A stretch of 64,000 nt of DNA from Spinacia oleracea. Its lineage: Eukaryota > Streptophyta > Magnoliopsida > Caryophyllales > Amaranthaceae. Each line of letters begins with the position of its first letter. Positions within the stretch are counted from its first letter, which is position 1. The stretch is taken from contig NC_079487.1 of NCBI RefSeq assembly GCF_020520425.1, positions 110,766,141-110,830,140 on the forward strand, in the 5' to 3' direction. A program made the position numbers and the translations under genes. The notes below the pieces were generated by a model. That model was not told the DNA's origin, made no database searches, and was given only the letters and a program-made list of their open reading frames with translations. This document shows, one piece after another, positions 47,639 to 61,500 of the stretch.

Positions 47639-47912
47639 TGATTGTACTATTTTGTACGTAATATATTTAGCAACTAAATTCGATAATTATCACCGCTATT
47701 GATAGTAATATTTTACTACTTTAAAAAAATTATGTAACTTCCTCGAACATGAGCAAAACTTGTGTAATCTAATCTATCTACTACTTTACTACATAATTCC
47801 TAAATTTTTTAGATGCAACTATTTGATTTTTGAAGTAGCTACTATGTTCACACATACCTCTACATTTTTTTTTGTATGGTTATTAATTCTTTATGATGAA
47901 CATAGCCATGTA
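47639..47912. other. AT-rich flank of the MULE-like element
   Basis: No gene. The first 70 bases (tgattgtactattttgtacg onward) closely resemble 24436-24500 on the other side of the nest, so the MULE-like element inserted into a short tandem repeat. Confidence 0.5.
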
Positions 47913-48167
47913 CTCCGTCCGTTCCATAATGTTCCTCATATTTACTATTCACATGGTCAAATTTTAAAAACTTTGACCGCAATTAGTAGCATAATTAGGA
48001 GAAAAATATTAACTTGTTGGATATCATTTGATTCGTTTAAATATAAATTTTCTAAATACAATTTTTTTATAATTTTTACTAATACAAAATTAAAACTATT
48101 AATGGTCAAAGTAGTGCATTGTAGACCGCATAATGGAAAAGTGAGTAACATTATGGAACGGAGGGAG
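47913..48167. mobile_element. Stowaway-type MITE
   Basis: 255 bp with inverted ends CTCCGTCCGTTCCATAATGT and CTCCCTCCGTTCCATAATGT, flanked by TA at 47911-47912 and 48168-48169. These are the marks of Tc1/mariner-derived Stowaway elements. It is non-coding; the open frames across it are fortuitous. Confidence 0.88.
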
Positions 48168-48169
48168 TA

Positions 48170-48592
48170 TTCCGTAGAATTTTATTGGATTTGTCTAAAT
48201 ACTTGTATAATACTACCATTTTATTAAAAAAAATATTGTTTTTACTAATTGATAATTTAAGATATTAATAGTTGAAGTTATTTTTACTAACAACCGTGAA
48301 AATAAAAGTGGTTTATCCAAAAAAAATGGAAGAAGACAAGAAAAATGATGCGCAACTAACAGGTAGTCCTCTCTACTTAAAACAGCTCCTCCAAAAATTT
48401 TAGGCTAAACAATTGACTTATATTTTAGTTGACTTAACAAACATCTATATACGAAGTATTATACTAAAGTGAGGCAAATTGATGTGGATCTGACAACTGT
48501 CGCTCTGATTTGCCACTTTAACAAAATTGGTAACTAACCTATAATAAAATAATTTATATAATTTGAATATATATTACCTAAAATCTTCTAAT
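48170..48592. other. AT-rich spacer with a Helitron-like head
   Basis: No gene. At 48444 TCTATATACGAAGTATTATA leads into a segment similar to the head at 48906, probably an older member of the same Helitron family. Confidence 0.4.
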
Positions 48593-48826
48593 ACAAACTT
48601 TTATATAAGGCGGTTTTACACAAAAGACCACCTTGATGTCATATAAGTTAAGCAATGAAATCAATTAGTTAAACACTTGAACTAATTAGTTAAGCACTGA
48701 AACCAATTAGTTAAACAATGAAAATAATTAGTTAAGCACTAGAACTAATTAGTTCACCAATAGAACCAATTAGTTTAACAATCAAAGTGGTCTTTCGGGT
48801 AAGGCGGTCTTACGCAAAAATTGTCG
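48593..48826. mobile_element. MULE-type MITE with internal 24-bp repeats
   Basis: 234 bp flanked by the 9-base duplication TCTTCTAAT at 48584-48592 and 48827-48835. The inverted ends share AAGACCACCTTGAT or AAGACCACTTTGAT and a GGCGGT(T/C)TTAC block. The middle consists of about six copies of a roughly 24-base unit built on AATTAGTTAAGCACTGAA, which is unusual for so small an element. Confidence 0.75.
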
Positions 48827-48905
48827 TCTTCTAATTACGTATGGTAATAATAGATTATACTACGAATTATTTATTTACTAGTGTCAATAAATTTCTTAAT
48901 TTAAA

Positions 48906-50694
48906 TCTATATACTCTGTATTATACTAAAAGAGAGGCAAATCGATGTATAGATGACAAATGTCGCTCTCTAATTCGTCTCTCTTATAACATAAAAAATG
49001 ACTAATTGTAGGTACTATCAAGTTTCGTTTAGAAATTTTCATATACTGAGTATGGATATGTTCGAACATTCCTTTGACCGTTTATTATTTGTAATCCAAT
49101 GAAAAATCTTTGCATACAATTCTGATAACCGATATAGAAAATCTTATAATAGTTTAACTTGGATTATCAATTAAATTATTGTAATACTATCAAATTTTTT
49201 AGAATTTGAATATGCGTAACAAAAGTTAACTATTGATTTAATGTATTTAACAAGGTTACCTCAAACATTTTATAGGTAATTTATTAACCCCCTAGCCATA
49301 TAATTTCGATAGTGCGAAGCCTATACTTAATCTTAAATATCAAAAATAACTTTTACCACATTCTCATTATCGTAATATTTTTATACGGAGCATGGATAAT
49401 AATTTATTCGCTCATATAACTAAAGTCTTAAGAGCATGTTGATTGAAAAATTGACTAATATATCATAATCAACTATGTCCAAAGTCGTACGATCTTGATA
49501 ATTAAGTTTCCTTATTATTTATATGTTTACAATAACAAAATATTTGACTAAGTTAAACATAGATGATTGACTAATTTTGACTAACAAAAAAAGATTTTTT
49601 GTGGATAGGTGTAAGGGTAACATGTACCCACCTTGGTGATGGGAGAGTTTGAAGTTATCGGATTTAAGAACACTTACACAATCCTAATTGTGTATGTCAC
49701 TTTTAAATATATTTTTTCAATATTATAGCTAATACAATCAATTTTGATAATTCGCAATAAACTTTATGTCAATATATTTAAAATTTAGTTGAAAGGAAAA
49801 TTGGATTATTTTATCGAATATAGGGATGTCACATTGTCAGTGGGGCGGGTCTTTTGGGAGATCCCTTTATGCATCCGCCCCAAGTGGGCGGCGATGGAGG
49901 AAAGTTTATTGGGTGATGTGATTAAAAAATATATTCGTCGCGTGTGAAGGAGTGATGATGGATTTAGATTGGACCCGCCCGAGTCGCTAATACTTCATCT
50001 AATTGATTATGAATATATAAAATAAATTACTATTAACTCACATGATATAAGCTTTTGTTTATATGCTCAATAACTCTAATCAGACAAACGAATTTTCAGA
50101 GGCTCTATATAATAGAGATTTCAAATTCAAAAGTCTCTTGTAAAAAAATCGAGTCTAGGGGTGGGTGTGGAACATGGGATGGGAGGTAATGAAGAGAGGA
50201 TGAATTTTATTTTGTACCTCTCGAGATGGGGGTTGGGAGGGTGGGTATCGTTCTTATCGTGGATGGAGGGGATGAAGATGAAAAATTTTAGGTGGGTGCG
50301 GGTGTGCAGGCCCTGCCCCACCTCAAAGTCATCTCTAACTAAATAAAGTAAATGGTCTAGATAGGTGTTAAGTGATCGGGTCATGAGTTTGACGGGGAGA
50401 CTGTGCGAGTATTAAGTGGGTATTACTATCGAAGTGAATGGCGGATGAGATACCTTTATGCTTGACATAAGGGGTGAATGAGAATGATTTATTTTTTTTA
50501 TCTATGTACCCTTATTTGTTTAATTTTTTTTTAATAAGTAAGACATCGAATGAACAATAACAAACTTATCAATCATTAATTATTTTTTATTTGGAGAATA
50601 TTTATAAACTTTATTTTGATGGTAATTGTCTATCAGATTTCAGACAAATTTATATTTAGATTATAAATTGTGCATCGTACGGGTACTATACTAG
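48906..50694 (+). mobile_element. Probable Helitron, decayed
   Basis: The 5' end TCTATATACTCTGTATTATA is preceded by A, and the 3' end ...GGGTACTATACTAG is followed by T, matching Helitron insertion between A and T with a CTRR terminus. Before the 3' end a degraded hairpin (GTGCATCGTAC) is in the expected position. The interior (1.8 kb) has no Rep-helicase frame, and GC-rich non-coding patches at 49850-49990 and 50150-50330. Ends were paired by proximity, so the extent is uncertain. Confidence 0.4.
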
Positions 50695-50729
50695 TTACAT
50701 TATACTAAAACAGACACCAGGAATGACAC

Positions 50730-53700
50730 ATGACACCAGGAATAATAGACGCCAATATCAAAACTTGTATTCTTATTATTCTGGATTATAAAGACACTCA
50801 ATACATTAGTTGGTCCACCTTATTCCAACTGCATTGCCGAACCTATTTGGTGATCGACCATATTATTCCCTCATCGACGCCTACTGCAGCCTCCGTGTCC
50901 ACCGAGTCTGACGCCGTCAAAGCTGCTGCACAACTGCAATGGCAACTGCTCGACGACATTGTTCATCAATGGATATACAAACCATCACCACTGACCTTCT
51001 CAACACCATCTTCAACCAGGATGATTCTGCTCTTGATGCTTGGAACAGGTTGGAACGTCTTTCTCAAGGAAGTAAGTCTACTAGGGCTCTCCATCTTGAC
51101 ACTCTATTTACCACCACCAAGATCGATCTGTTTTCCGGTGTGAAGCCATACTGCAGCCGCATAAAGTTGTTGTCCGATCACCTTCGCAGTGTTGGAGCCC
51201 TTGTGTCGAATGACCGCATGGTCCTCCTTCTTCTTCAAGGTCTTTCTGCAGACTATAAATCCTTTCGCACAAATGTGCAGCACTGCGTGCCTCTCCCACC
51301 CTTTGAAGAGGTCCGGTCTATGTTGGAGTTTGAGGAGGACTCTCTCACCAACGACGGAATTTCTGGTACACCTTTTGAAACTGCTTTCTTTTATTCTAAT
51401 AGTAATGATTCTGTTAGTCATGATACTCCACAGGACACCAACAAAAATCATCACAACAGAAACAACAATTCCAATTACAAAGGGAAAAAGAACAACTGTG
51501 GTCGCAGTGGGAACAACCACTGTAACAACAACCGACATAATGGTTCCTCTGGTGGTCAAAACCAACAGTCACTGTCCAACGACCAATAACAATACAGTAG
51601 CGTTCCAACCTACTGGAAATTCCCTACTTGGGCTGCAAATTGGTCTCCTTAACCGTGGGCCACCCCACCTTGCCGTACCCCTCTTCGGGCTGGCAGTACC
51701 GCCAACCAGCTCCTCGCCGACCATCACAGGAAGGGATTCTGGGTGCTCGGCCGCCAAAAGCTCTCTACATGGCTGCCCCACCTCCTCCAACGGGTTATGC
51801 ACCCACTAATATCGACCAATCTATGCATACTATGTCCCTACAACCGCCGGATGACAATTAGTACATGGATACCAGCGCCACGTCTCATATGACATCCTCT
51901 CAAGGTACTCTCTCGTCCTATTTTCAATTGAGTAAAGATAAAAATAATGCGATTATTGTTAGAAATGGTAGCACGATTCCAATTAACGGTTATGAAAACA
52001 CTTTCCTTACCAAAACCAGTCTCCCTTTAACCCTTACTAATGTTATCCATGCGCCCAAACTTATCAAAAACCTTTTTCTGTGCGTAAATTTACTTTTGAC
52101 AATATGGTTTCTGCTGAATTCGGTTCTTTTGGGTTTTCAGTGAAGGATTTGCGGACGGAAAACAATCTACTGAGGTGTAAGAGCTCGGGCGCCCTATATC
52201 CCTTCAACACTAACATTCAGCCACAACCATCATCTCCATTTCCTTCTGTATTTAATGTAATTTCAGCAGACATTTGGCATTGCCGTTTAGGCGGGAAATG
52301 TTATTCTTCAAACTTTACGTAGTAATTCCTTGATAAAATGTAATAAGGCATCAAACAATACTTGTCATTCTTGTCCTTTGGGGAAATTAGTTAAACTGCC
52401 TTTTTACAATTTTTTGTCGTTTACTACTATGCCTTTTAACATTGTTCACAGTGACCTATGGACTTCCTCCGTCGTCAGTACAACCGACCACAAATATTAT
52501 ATTCTGTTTTCGGATAATTATACAAGTTTCTTGTGGACTTTCCCAATTAATCAAAGTCTCAAGTCTTTAATATATTTTTATCTTTTAGAACGTATATTCA
52601 TACTCAATTTGAAAAAGAAATCAAATATTTTCAATGCGACAACGATCGTGAATTTGACAACGGTCCATTTTAAAAAAATTGTGAACAACATGGCATGTCT
52701 TTCCGATTCTCTTGCCCCCATACATCACCTCAAAATGGCAAAACCGAACGCAAATTAAAATCCAAAAAAAATATCGTTCGTGCCTTGCTTTGTCATGCCT
52801 CTCTCCCTCCCACCTTTTGGCATCATGCTTTAGAAATGTCCAAGGTTTTGGGTTACAAGTCACCTACACAAATTTTGTATCAAAAGGATCCCACATACAC
52901 TCATCTTCGAGTTTTTGGTTTATATTATCCTCTCTTCCCGTCCTCTCAAATAAACAAACCTTCAACCTCATTCCACACCTTGTGTCTTTCTTGGGTATCC
53001 GACCAACCACCGGGGGTATAAATGTTACGACATATCAAGTCGTAAAATCATTATTTCTAAGCATGTATGGTTTGATGAGCACCATTTTCCATTTTCCAAA
53101 ATCAATTCCCCAACCCCTCATTCGTATGATTTTTTAGGTGATGATATCTCACCTTTGCATTTTGATTACTTGAATGAACTTGCCCATTCTGGTACAGCAA
53201 CAGAGGCCCAACCCACTCCCACTCATGTGCCTGTTGGACCAACTACTCCCTTGGCTCCCTTGGCCCAACATGGTACTCCCGCTCCTTTGATACAGCAGCC
53301 CATTGAGTCACCAAATTAGGCCTCCCCTGCTTACCGCCCACCTCACATGCGTTCTAACCCCTCCAGCCCAATCAGCCCGGTCCCCTTTGATCCACCTAGT
53401 CCTAGTCCCCCGCCTCCTGCCCCAGCCTGGCGCATATGGACTCGAAGCCAGCATGGGGTCTTTAAGCCAAACCCCAAGTACAAAGCCGAAGCTTTACATG
53501 CCTCTACCCAAACCATTTCCCCCATTCCGAAAAATCCAATAACTGCACTTAATGACCAAAATTGGAAACATGCTATGCAGGATGCATATGATGCTCTTAT
53601 AGAAAATGGGACGAGGGAGTTAGTACCACGTCCTCCTGATGTTCATGTAATTCGGTCTTTATGAATTCTTCGGCATAAAAAGAAATATGATGGTTCATTT

Positions 53701-55085
53701 GAGAGGCGTAAAGTCCGTCTTGTAGGTGATGGCCGGTCAAACTCAGCGGGAAGGCATTGATTGTGATGAGACTTCAGCCCGGTGGTCAAACCGGCTACTA
53801 TACGAGTTGTTCTTAGCATTGCTTTATCCCGTTCTTGGTCCATTCATCAGTTGGATGTCAAGAACGCATTTCTACATGGTAATTTGAATGAAACTGTCTA
53901 TATGCACCAACCTATGGGTTTCCGGGATATGACTCGGCCCGATCATGTTTGTCTTTTGCGCAAATCTCTTTATGGTTTGAAACAGGCACCTAGGGCTTAG
54001 TATCAACGTTTTTCATATTATGTCGCTAATATTGGTTTTTGTCACAGCCAATCAGACAACTCTCTCTTCATTTTCAGTCGTGGAAATGACAGTGCCTATA
54101 TATTGTTGTATGTCGATGATATTATTCTTACTACTTCTTCAGATAATCTTCACGGCACCATCATATCCCAATTGAGCTCCGGATTTTCCATGAAGGGCTT
54201 GGGTCCTCTCAGTTATTTTTTGGGCATTGCCGTCACCCGGGATAATACTGATCTTTTTATGTCTCAGAAGAAACATGCAGAGGAAACCATTGACCGTGCC
54301 GGCATGTCACAATGTAAGCCTTGCCTCACTCCAGTTGATACGAAAGGCAAGCTTAGTGCTACTTTTGGCGTTCCCTATTCTGATCTGTCACAATACCGGC
54401 GCCTAGCCGGTGCTTTGCAATACTTGATATTCCCCAGGCCTGACATATCATATGTCGTTCAACAAGTTTGTTTATTTATGCATGATCCAAAAGTCAGCCA
54501 CATGGAAGCATTCAAATGCATTCTCCGTTACATACAAGGTACGCTTGATTTTGGTCTTCATTTGTATTCTTCCTCTATAGAGTCCCTTGTATCATATACG
54601 GATGCCGATTGGGGTGGATGTCCGGACACCATACACTCTACTTCGGGTTATTGTGTCTTTCTTGGAGACAACTTAGTATCTTGGTCGGCCAAACGACAAC
54701 CTACATTGTCCGAATCTAGCGCCGAGGCCGAGTACAGGGGCGTGGCTAACGTTGTTTCTGAATTTTTTTGGATATGTAATTTATTACTTGAGCTACATTG
54801 TCCTATTACTAAAGCCACGTTAGTTTATTGCGATAGATGTGAGTGCTATTTATCTCTCTGACAATCATGTTCAACATCAACGCACTAAACATATTGAGAT
54901 GGATATTCACTTTGTTCGTGAAAAGGTGAAACGTGGTGAATTACGTGTTTTACATGTTGCGTCCCGTTATTAGATTGCAGACATTTTCTCAAAAGGGCTT
55001 CCGCGTATACTCTTTGATGATTTTCGGGATAGTCTAACCGTACGTAAACCTCCCACTTCGGCTGCGGGGGTGTGATAAAATACAT
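50730..55085 (+). pseudogene. Decayed Ty1/copia polyprotein
   Basis: A second copia gag-pol, unrelated in detail to the one at 889-4899, broken by many stops and frameshifts. In order: gag (50730-51560, frame change near 50930) ending in an Asn/His/Gly-rich tail; protease at about 51860 with DTSATSH, where the catalytic DTGA glycine is now serine and a stop lies just upstream; remnants of the integrase zinc site (IWHCRLGG, CHSCPLGK) and core (IVHSDLW); reverse transcriptase with [20 protein letters not shown] and, after a stop near 54000, LLYVDDIIL; and RNase H (YTDADWGG, SSAEAEYR). It cannot yield protein. A purine-rich tract GGCTGCGGGGGTG before TGATAAAA (about 55061-55080) suggests where the 3' LTR began. 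No matching 5' LTR is seen. Confidence 0.88.
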
Positions 55086-55509
55086 AATATTGTAATTTAA
55101 TTATTTTGTAATTACTAGAATAGCCTTAGATAAACCCTAATCTAACTATGTATGTATTATGAGAAAATAAATGTGAAATCATGGAAAATATCTCACAATT
55201 AGTTACCTATCAACCCTGATTAGTTCGGTTCATATAAGATATTGATTAATGTGGTCGATGTGGAGTATCATTTTGTTATCGGATTACTGTTGGACTGAGA
55301 CAGTTTTTGACAACACTACGACTTGCAATTAACCGGGCTTCAAGTCCTGGAAGAAACCGGGCCTTGTTACCAAAAAACAACGGGCCTTGTTACCAAAAAA
55401 ACGGGCCTTGATCCACGGAGTTTGCTACTCCGTTAATCAAGTAATCAGTGATCTCCCACCAAAAAAGAAAGCTCAGCAAAAGTGGGAAATCAACCAAGCT
55501 CAAAAAAAC
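55074..55509. other. Upstream region of the cyclophilin gene
   Basis: The first part may be a remnant of the decayed copia 3' LTR. The rest must hold the cyclophilin promoter and 5' untranslated region. The word CGGGCCTTG(T/A)TACCAAAAAA occurs twice (about 55361-55400). No clear TATA box was chosen. Confidence 0.45.
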
Positions 55510-58500
55510 ATGGCGATATCGAAACGGATCGTATTTCCAGCTCTCCTATGGCTTCTCGCTCTCTTCGCATTCTTACTTCTTATTCTGGTATTGTTTCATT
55601 TCCCAAATTTTCAGCTTTTTGTACATTTAATTTCATACTTCAAGCTCTCTATTTTTTAGGGATGCTTTGGTTCAGCTTATTTTTTCATCTTGTCAATTGC
55701 AATTTGTGTTTGATGCGAGACCCCTTTTTTGTGTATGTGATTTTAATTTCTGATTTGTAATTTTCAGATGTTCAATTAATTTTACCATTTTATATTGCAT
55801 TAATTGCAGAACCATTTAAATGATCCTGGATCATCTGAAGTGCAGAAAGTTAGGGATCCACGCATAAATAGTGATGATCTAGGGAGTGTAAAAGAGGTGA
55901 GTAACTGAGTTTATAGTCAGCCTTTTGAATTATTAGGGTTTTGGAAATCTTATTCTATGGGTGTTTATTTGATTGGACTGATTGACTGAATGTGTTTTAG
56001 GGGAAGGCGTCCATTGATGGGATGAGAGAAGTGACTCACCGGGTTTTTTTCGATGTCGAGATTGATGGGAAGCCTGCTGGTATGTGTTGTTTTAACACAT
56101 TGTTTTGAGAATTGATGAATTGCTTGATTATGTATTGAGGTGTGGAAAAGTGGGAGATGTTAAAATAGGCAATCCGGGGGTATTATTGCATCGTAATGTT
56201 TGCTTGCGACTAAACTTCGTTGGCTAGAAATTCCGTTCCTGAGGTGTGAAGGTTTTCTGGAAGTATTGGTTTTTGTGGATCACTAGCAGTCTGCAGTGTA
56301 GCATATAGTGTTATTTATGTTTCCAAATAATCACAGTTCCGAGTCTTCTGACAGTTTGTTTAGGCGTAGTTGCTTGTCAAGGATGCATATAGGGGTGTTA
56401 ATGAGCTGAGCCGAGACCGAGCTTAGGCAAGCTCGGCTCGAGCTCGAAACCTGTGAGCTGCGTCTCGGCTCGAGCTCGAAGCTCGACGAGCCTGTAACAT
56501 TGGGCTCGAGCTCGAGCTCGAAATTTTTTAATCGAGCTCGAGCTCGGCTCGAAGCTCGAAGCTCGGCTCGAAGTACCTGTTATCCAGCAGCCTTAACACA
56601 AGTACACAACAACGATATGTAATTTAACAATCTGTTTTCAACCTGTTTTCCAGTCTTTATATAGCCTAAAACAAAAAATGTCTTACACAAAATAACTAAA
56701 AAAAAAATTTAACGTTCAAACAATAAAATTTGGTCTCAAATTCAAATGTAAAATTAATAAAATTATACATGATTCATCAATACAACATCAAAGGTTCCAT
56801 AAAATTAAAACAAACGCCTTCTTGCTCCTATTTTCATGTTTTTTTCCGAAAAACCTACACAAAAAAGTCAACATATAGTCATTATAAAAACTAAGTAATA
56901 TAAAGATTAACGAAAAGGAGTGAGGGAAAAGTAACCTAAGGAATAGGAAGAATGATTTCCTTTGGTTCATCCTCTTCAATACTCTGTACATATTATAAAA
57001 TTAATTAGTTAAGTACATATAAAACAGAAAAGACATAAAAAAAAACATTTTCCATCTTACTTTGTTCTTTCTTTGCACTCCATAACGGGACCTACACCAA
57101 TCTCCTGTGCAAATCAACATTTGCACGGTCTCGGGAAGTAATGATGCTCGATAAGAATCAATAACACGACTTCCAGCACTAAAAGTAGCCTCGGAAGCAA
57201 CAGTTGTAATAGGAACAGCTAAGATATCGGCAGCCAATTTAGACAAAATGCGATATTTTGAAGACCTTTCCTTCCACCATTGTAAAACATCAAACTTATT
57301 TGGGCTATTTCCTTCAACAACAAAGGTTTCTTCCTCAAAATACAACTCCACTTCTGATTTCTTAGGTTGAGATGTTTCCCCAATTCTCACAACTTGTATA
57401 ATTCTAGACATCGCATAAAGGTCATCTTCTTCAACATTTGACGTTCCATTTCCACATTCACCAAATTCCTCCACTAAAGGAGGATACATATTGAGATACT
57501 CATCATACAATTCAATCAGAGTATCTTTAACTTTATTTATATTCTCCCTAACTTTATCTGAAGCAAACATGGTAGGAAAAGTAATTTCAACAACCTTCAT
57601 CTTAACACGAGGATCTAACAACCCACCTAAAGCCATGATCAAATTACATTCACCCCAATACTTATCAAACCTTTCTTTCATGTTTTTAACCATATCTTTA
57701 ACAAAAACATCAGGGGAATCAGCATTACTATCCAACATTTTCTTAATGTAGTAGACCTCCGAGAGAAACAAATTAGAAGTTGGATATTCAGAGCCTGAGA
57801 TAATGTTGGTAGTACAATAAAGAACCTTTAAGATCTTTATCAATTTCTCAATTTTAATCCAATCATCAGCACTAGGACAATAAACATAATCGTTATCCTC
57901 TAAAGCAAGTCTAGAAAATACCTCCTTGAACTTGATTGCACAAGCTAACATATCATAAGTTGAATTCCATCGAGTCTTGCACTCAAGAACTAATCTCCTT
58001 TCCTTGAGATTGAATTGTTGGACAAGCTCAGTGAACTTTTTCAATCTTGCCTCACTCCCATTGAGGTATTCCACAGAATCATGGACATTCTTAATGATGG
58101 TTTTGACTTGCTTTAGACCATGCTGGACCATAATATTAAGAATATGCGCACAACACCGAACATGGAACAATTTTCCACCACATACTAACCTCTTAGTTAG
58201 TGAGAACGTATCCTTCATAATTTGTATGCATGAATCATTTGCACTGGCATTATCAACTGATACCGTGAAGACCTAAAAGAGAGAAAGAAACAAAAAAAAA
58301 ACAAAAGTTATCAATCTAATCAGTAGCTATGTTTTCAAATATAAAATTAGTAAAACATATATTTGTAAATGGATAAATAAACACTTACTTTGTTTTCAAT
58401 TTCCCACTCCTTTAAGCACCTAAATATGCAATTTGCTATGTCTTTTCCTTTTCTAGGAGGAGGTATGTGTACAAAACTCAAGACTCGCTTTTGTAGTTTC

Positions 58501-61500
58501 CAATCCCGATCAACAAAATGACCAGTAAGAACCATGTACTCAATCTTTTGTGGTCTTGCACGCCATAGATCAGTGGTTAAAGAGATCCTATCAACCTTCT
58601 TCAAAGTGTCTTTCAACTTCTTTTTTTCAACCTCATATACTTTAAATGCATCAGTTTTTATAGTTTGACGTGAAACACTAGTCCACTGTGGTATTCCCCT
58701 CTTTAACATCATATTAAACCCTACTTCTTCCACAACAGAAAAGGGTTTCTCATGCATGACAATCCAATTTGCAACCCCTTCTCTCATGATAAGCATATCA
58801 AGCTTACCATTATGTATAGCACTAACAAACCCAGAGTCAAGTGGACCCGCACTTTTATTAGATGGCAAAAAATTCAGTAAAGTTTGTTGCTTCAATAATT
58901 TTTGTGGACAAGTTTTCAGATGACGGTTTAAATGACTGGTGCAACCAGATTTTGGAAGGCTAAGAATTTTTTTACAATACTTACATCGAGTTTTTCTTAA
59001 CCCTCTTAAGACAAATGGATCCTCCAAATCCTTCCACACCTCAGACCTCCTTGCTCTCTTTGTACCTTGGGTTAGATTTTCGTCTACTGTGTCTGTAGGG
59101 GTGGTATCTGGTGCTTCTTCTTCAGCATTGTCCTCCAATTCATCATCGTCTGGCATATCTTCATCAAGAGGTTCAAAAAATGCTTCTACCGTAGGTGTAG
59201 AAGAACAAGGTGTTGATAATGGTGCTGCACAACTAGAGTCATCTGTAGAAAACATTTATTAGAATGTATTACATACACTGAGTCGCTGACTATGTCATTA
59301 ACTCATTATATCAAAGAAACTAAGTCATTCTAGCAGTAGCCAATTCAAAATAACAGATTCGTTTTTAATTAGCAGAACAGATTCAATAACACAATTTCGA
59401 CAACCAAAATAACTTCTAACCACACTACCAAATTCAAGAAACAAACAATAATAACAAATCAACTAAAAACACCTTAAAATTGACCACAATCCACAATAAT
59501 CGACTATTTAGCACCTAAAAATTGACCATAAATCCAGACTAAACGGTTATTTCTCCAAAAAAACAGTCACAAAACATTACATAAATACCAAATGATTAAG
59601 ATTTGCAGATACTACTATACTAGTACAAAACATATTATAAATTAAAACTTCCTAAGAAAAACTTAAGAGAGGGAATAACTTACCAGCCATGGATAGAGGG
59701 GGCCGGGTCGACGGTCGACGGATCTCGTAAAGTCGTCAGCCGTCGATCGTCGGAGGTGGAAACGTGAAATAGCTAGACAAGAAATTGGGTATTTGGGTGT
59801 GTCGTCGCGGGCCTCGCGGCTAGGGTTCTTGCGTGACTGTGTGAGTGCGAAAATGTGAGGTTGAGATTTGAGGAGTATAGTGAATTAGTGATTAGTGAAA
59901 GTGACGTTAAGTTACTTTGTTTAAATGATTTTTTTTAAAATTTTTTTTTGGTCCCAAATCCCAATTCCCAAAAGCCCATATATTTGTACTTTATAGTTTT
60001 ATAAGATGTATCTAGAAATCTAGACATTTAGTAGCTTTGTAAATAATAATTATTTTGGTTAAATTATTTTATATTAAATTATTTTACAAATATTAATATT
60101 AAAAAAAAACTCGAGCTTGCTCACGAGCTTTCGAGCTGAGCCAAGGGTAGCTCGGGCTTGGCTCGTTAAGATCTCGAGCCGAACCCGAGCTCGAGTCGAG
60201 CCCGCTCGAGTCGAGCTTTGACCGAACTTTGACGAGTCGAGCATCGAATAGTTCGCGAGCAGGCTCGGCTCATTTACACCCCTAGATGCATATAGGAGTT
60301 GTCAAGGATGCATCTTATAGGAGTATTACTTACTTCTCCATGAAATGACTGGTTTGAGGTTCCTGATACCCTTTGTACGTAGTTTGGGACTTCACATGAA
60401 GGAATCTTTTACTTGGATCCATCTGGATACATACACTAGCATTGACAAAGTTCAGAATGTAAAATGGCTCTCTTATTTCAGGACTCTTGACTAAAATTAA
60501 GAAACTGTCCGGGATATTGTTGGACTGCTTCCTTTCAAACGGTGTGCAACGTAGTTAGTTTGTGTCATTTTCTTTGAATACCCTAAAATCACTGCTGAAA
60601 TAGCTAAAGGTCACAGGGCAATAGTTGAGTTTAGGATTATAGTAGAAGTGTGCTTAATCAATCATTTTGCTAGAATTTTTGCTGCTTATTTGTTACAAAG
60701 TTGCAGGCTTTAGTAAATGATTTTCCAACCAAAAAGTCTTATGAAAAAGCTCCCCTAGTAAGGTTGCTTTATACTCCACCTAACATCCTCATCCTCTATG
60801 GAATATGTCGACTGTAGATGGATATGAGTAGGTACCTCCTCCCTCGAATGAGCCGATTACACTATTACAGGGTAAAGCTCTAGTGTTATATACACTGGAC
60901 CTCCAAAGTCTGCACAAGACAGGAGCCTCTACACTAGATGATGGATTTAATTATGCTCCAATCATGTGCATTATGGGGTGTAACCTAGCTGGATGCATAG
61001 TGAGAGTCTGAATTATTTGATCCAAGTCTTACACTTTCCTCCATTTGAATCAAGTGTGGATGTTCTTTTTTGTCTATTTTCCTGTTTATTTTTTTCTGTT
61101 ATTCTGGATTGAGAATGTATAATTGGTGGAGAAAATGGAGAGGTTGGAGTGGAGGGACAAAGTTGAAAACCTTGAAGCCTTCTCAACGTTACTTCAGTAC
61201 CGTAAACAAAATGTTTAACTCGTCTTCCTTCCCCTGAGTTAATTTCTGTTCATTATATCTAAGCGGAGGATTAGTGTCAAACATCTGTAAGGAGAATAAC
61301 GTTGCTTTGGTGTTTTTTTTGTCTTGGAGACCTAAGATTTCACATCAGTCACCGTCTAAATCTCTAACTGTTGAAGAGGATTTGTCTGGCCTCTTCAAGA
61401 TGTGCAACATCAAGATGGCTCAATAAATGAATTCCATGTGTGCACGTTTAGATTGTCTAGGAGCAGTCCCAAATCTTCCACTATTTATGTTTTTGAACTA

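Noticed and set aside
51104-51802. Several long open frames opposite or beside the decayed copia gag
   Set aside because: They are other-frame shadows of the gag region. Only the 50730-51589 plus-strand frames show gag-like sequence.
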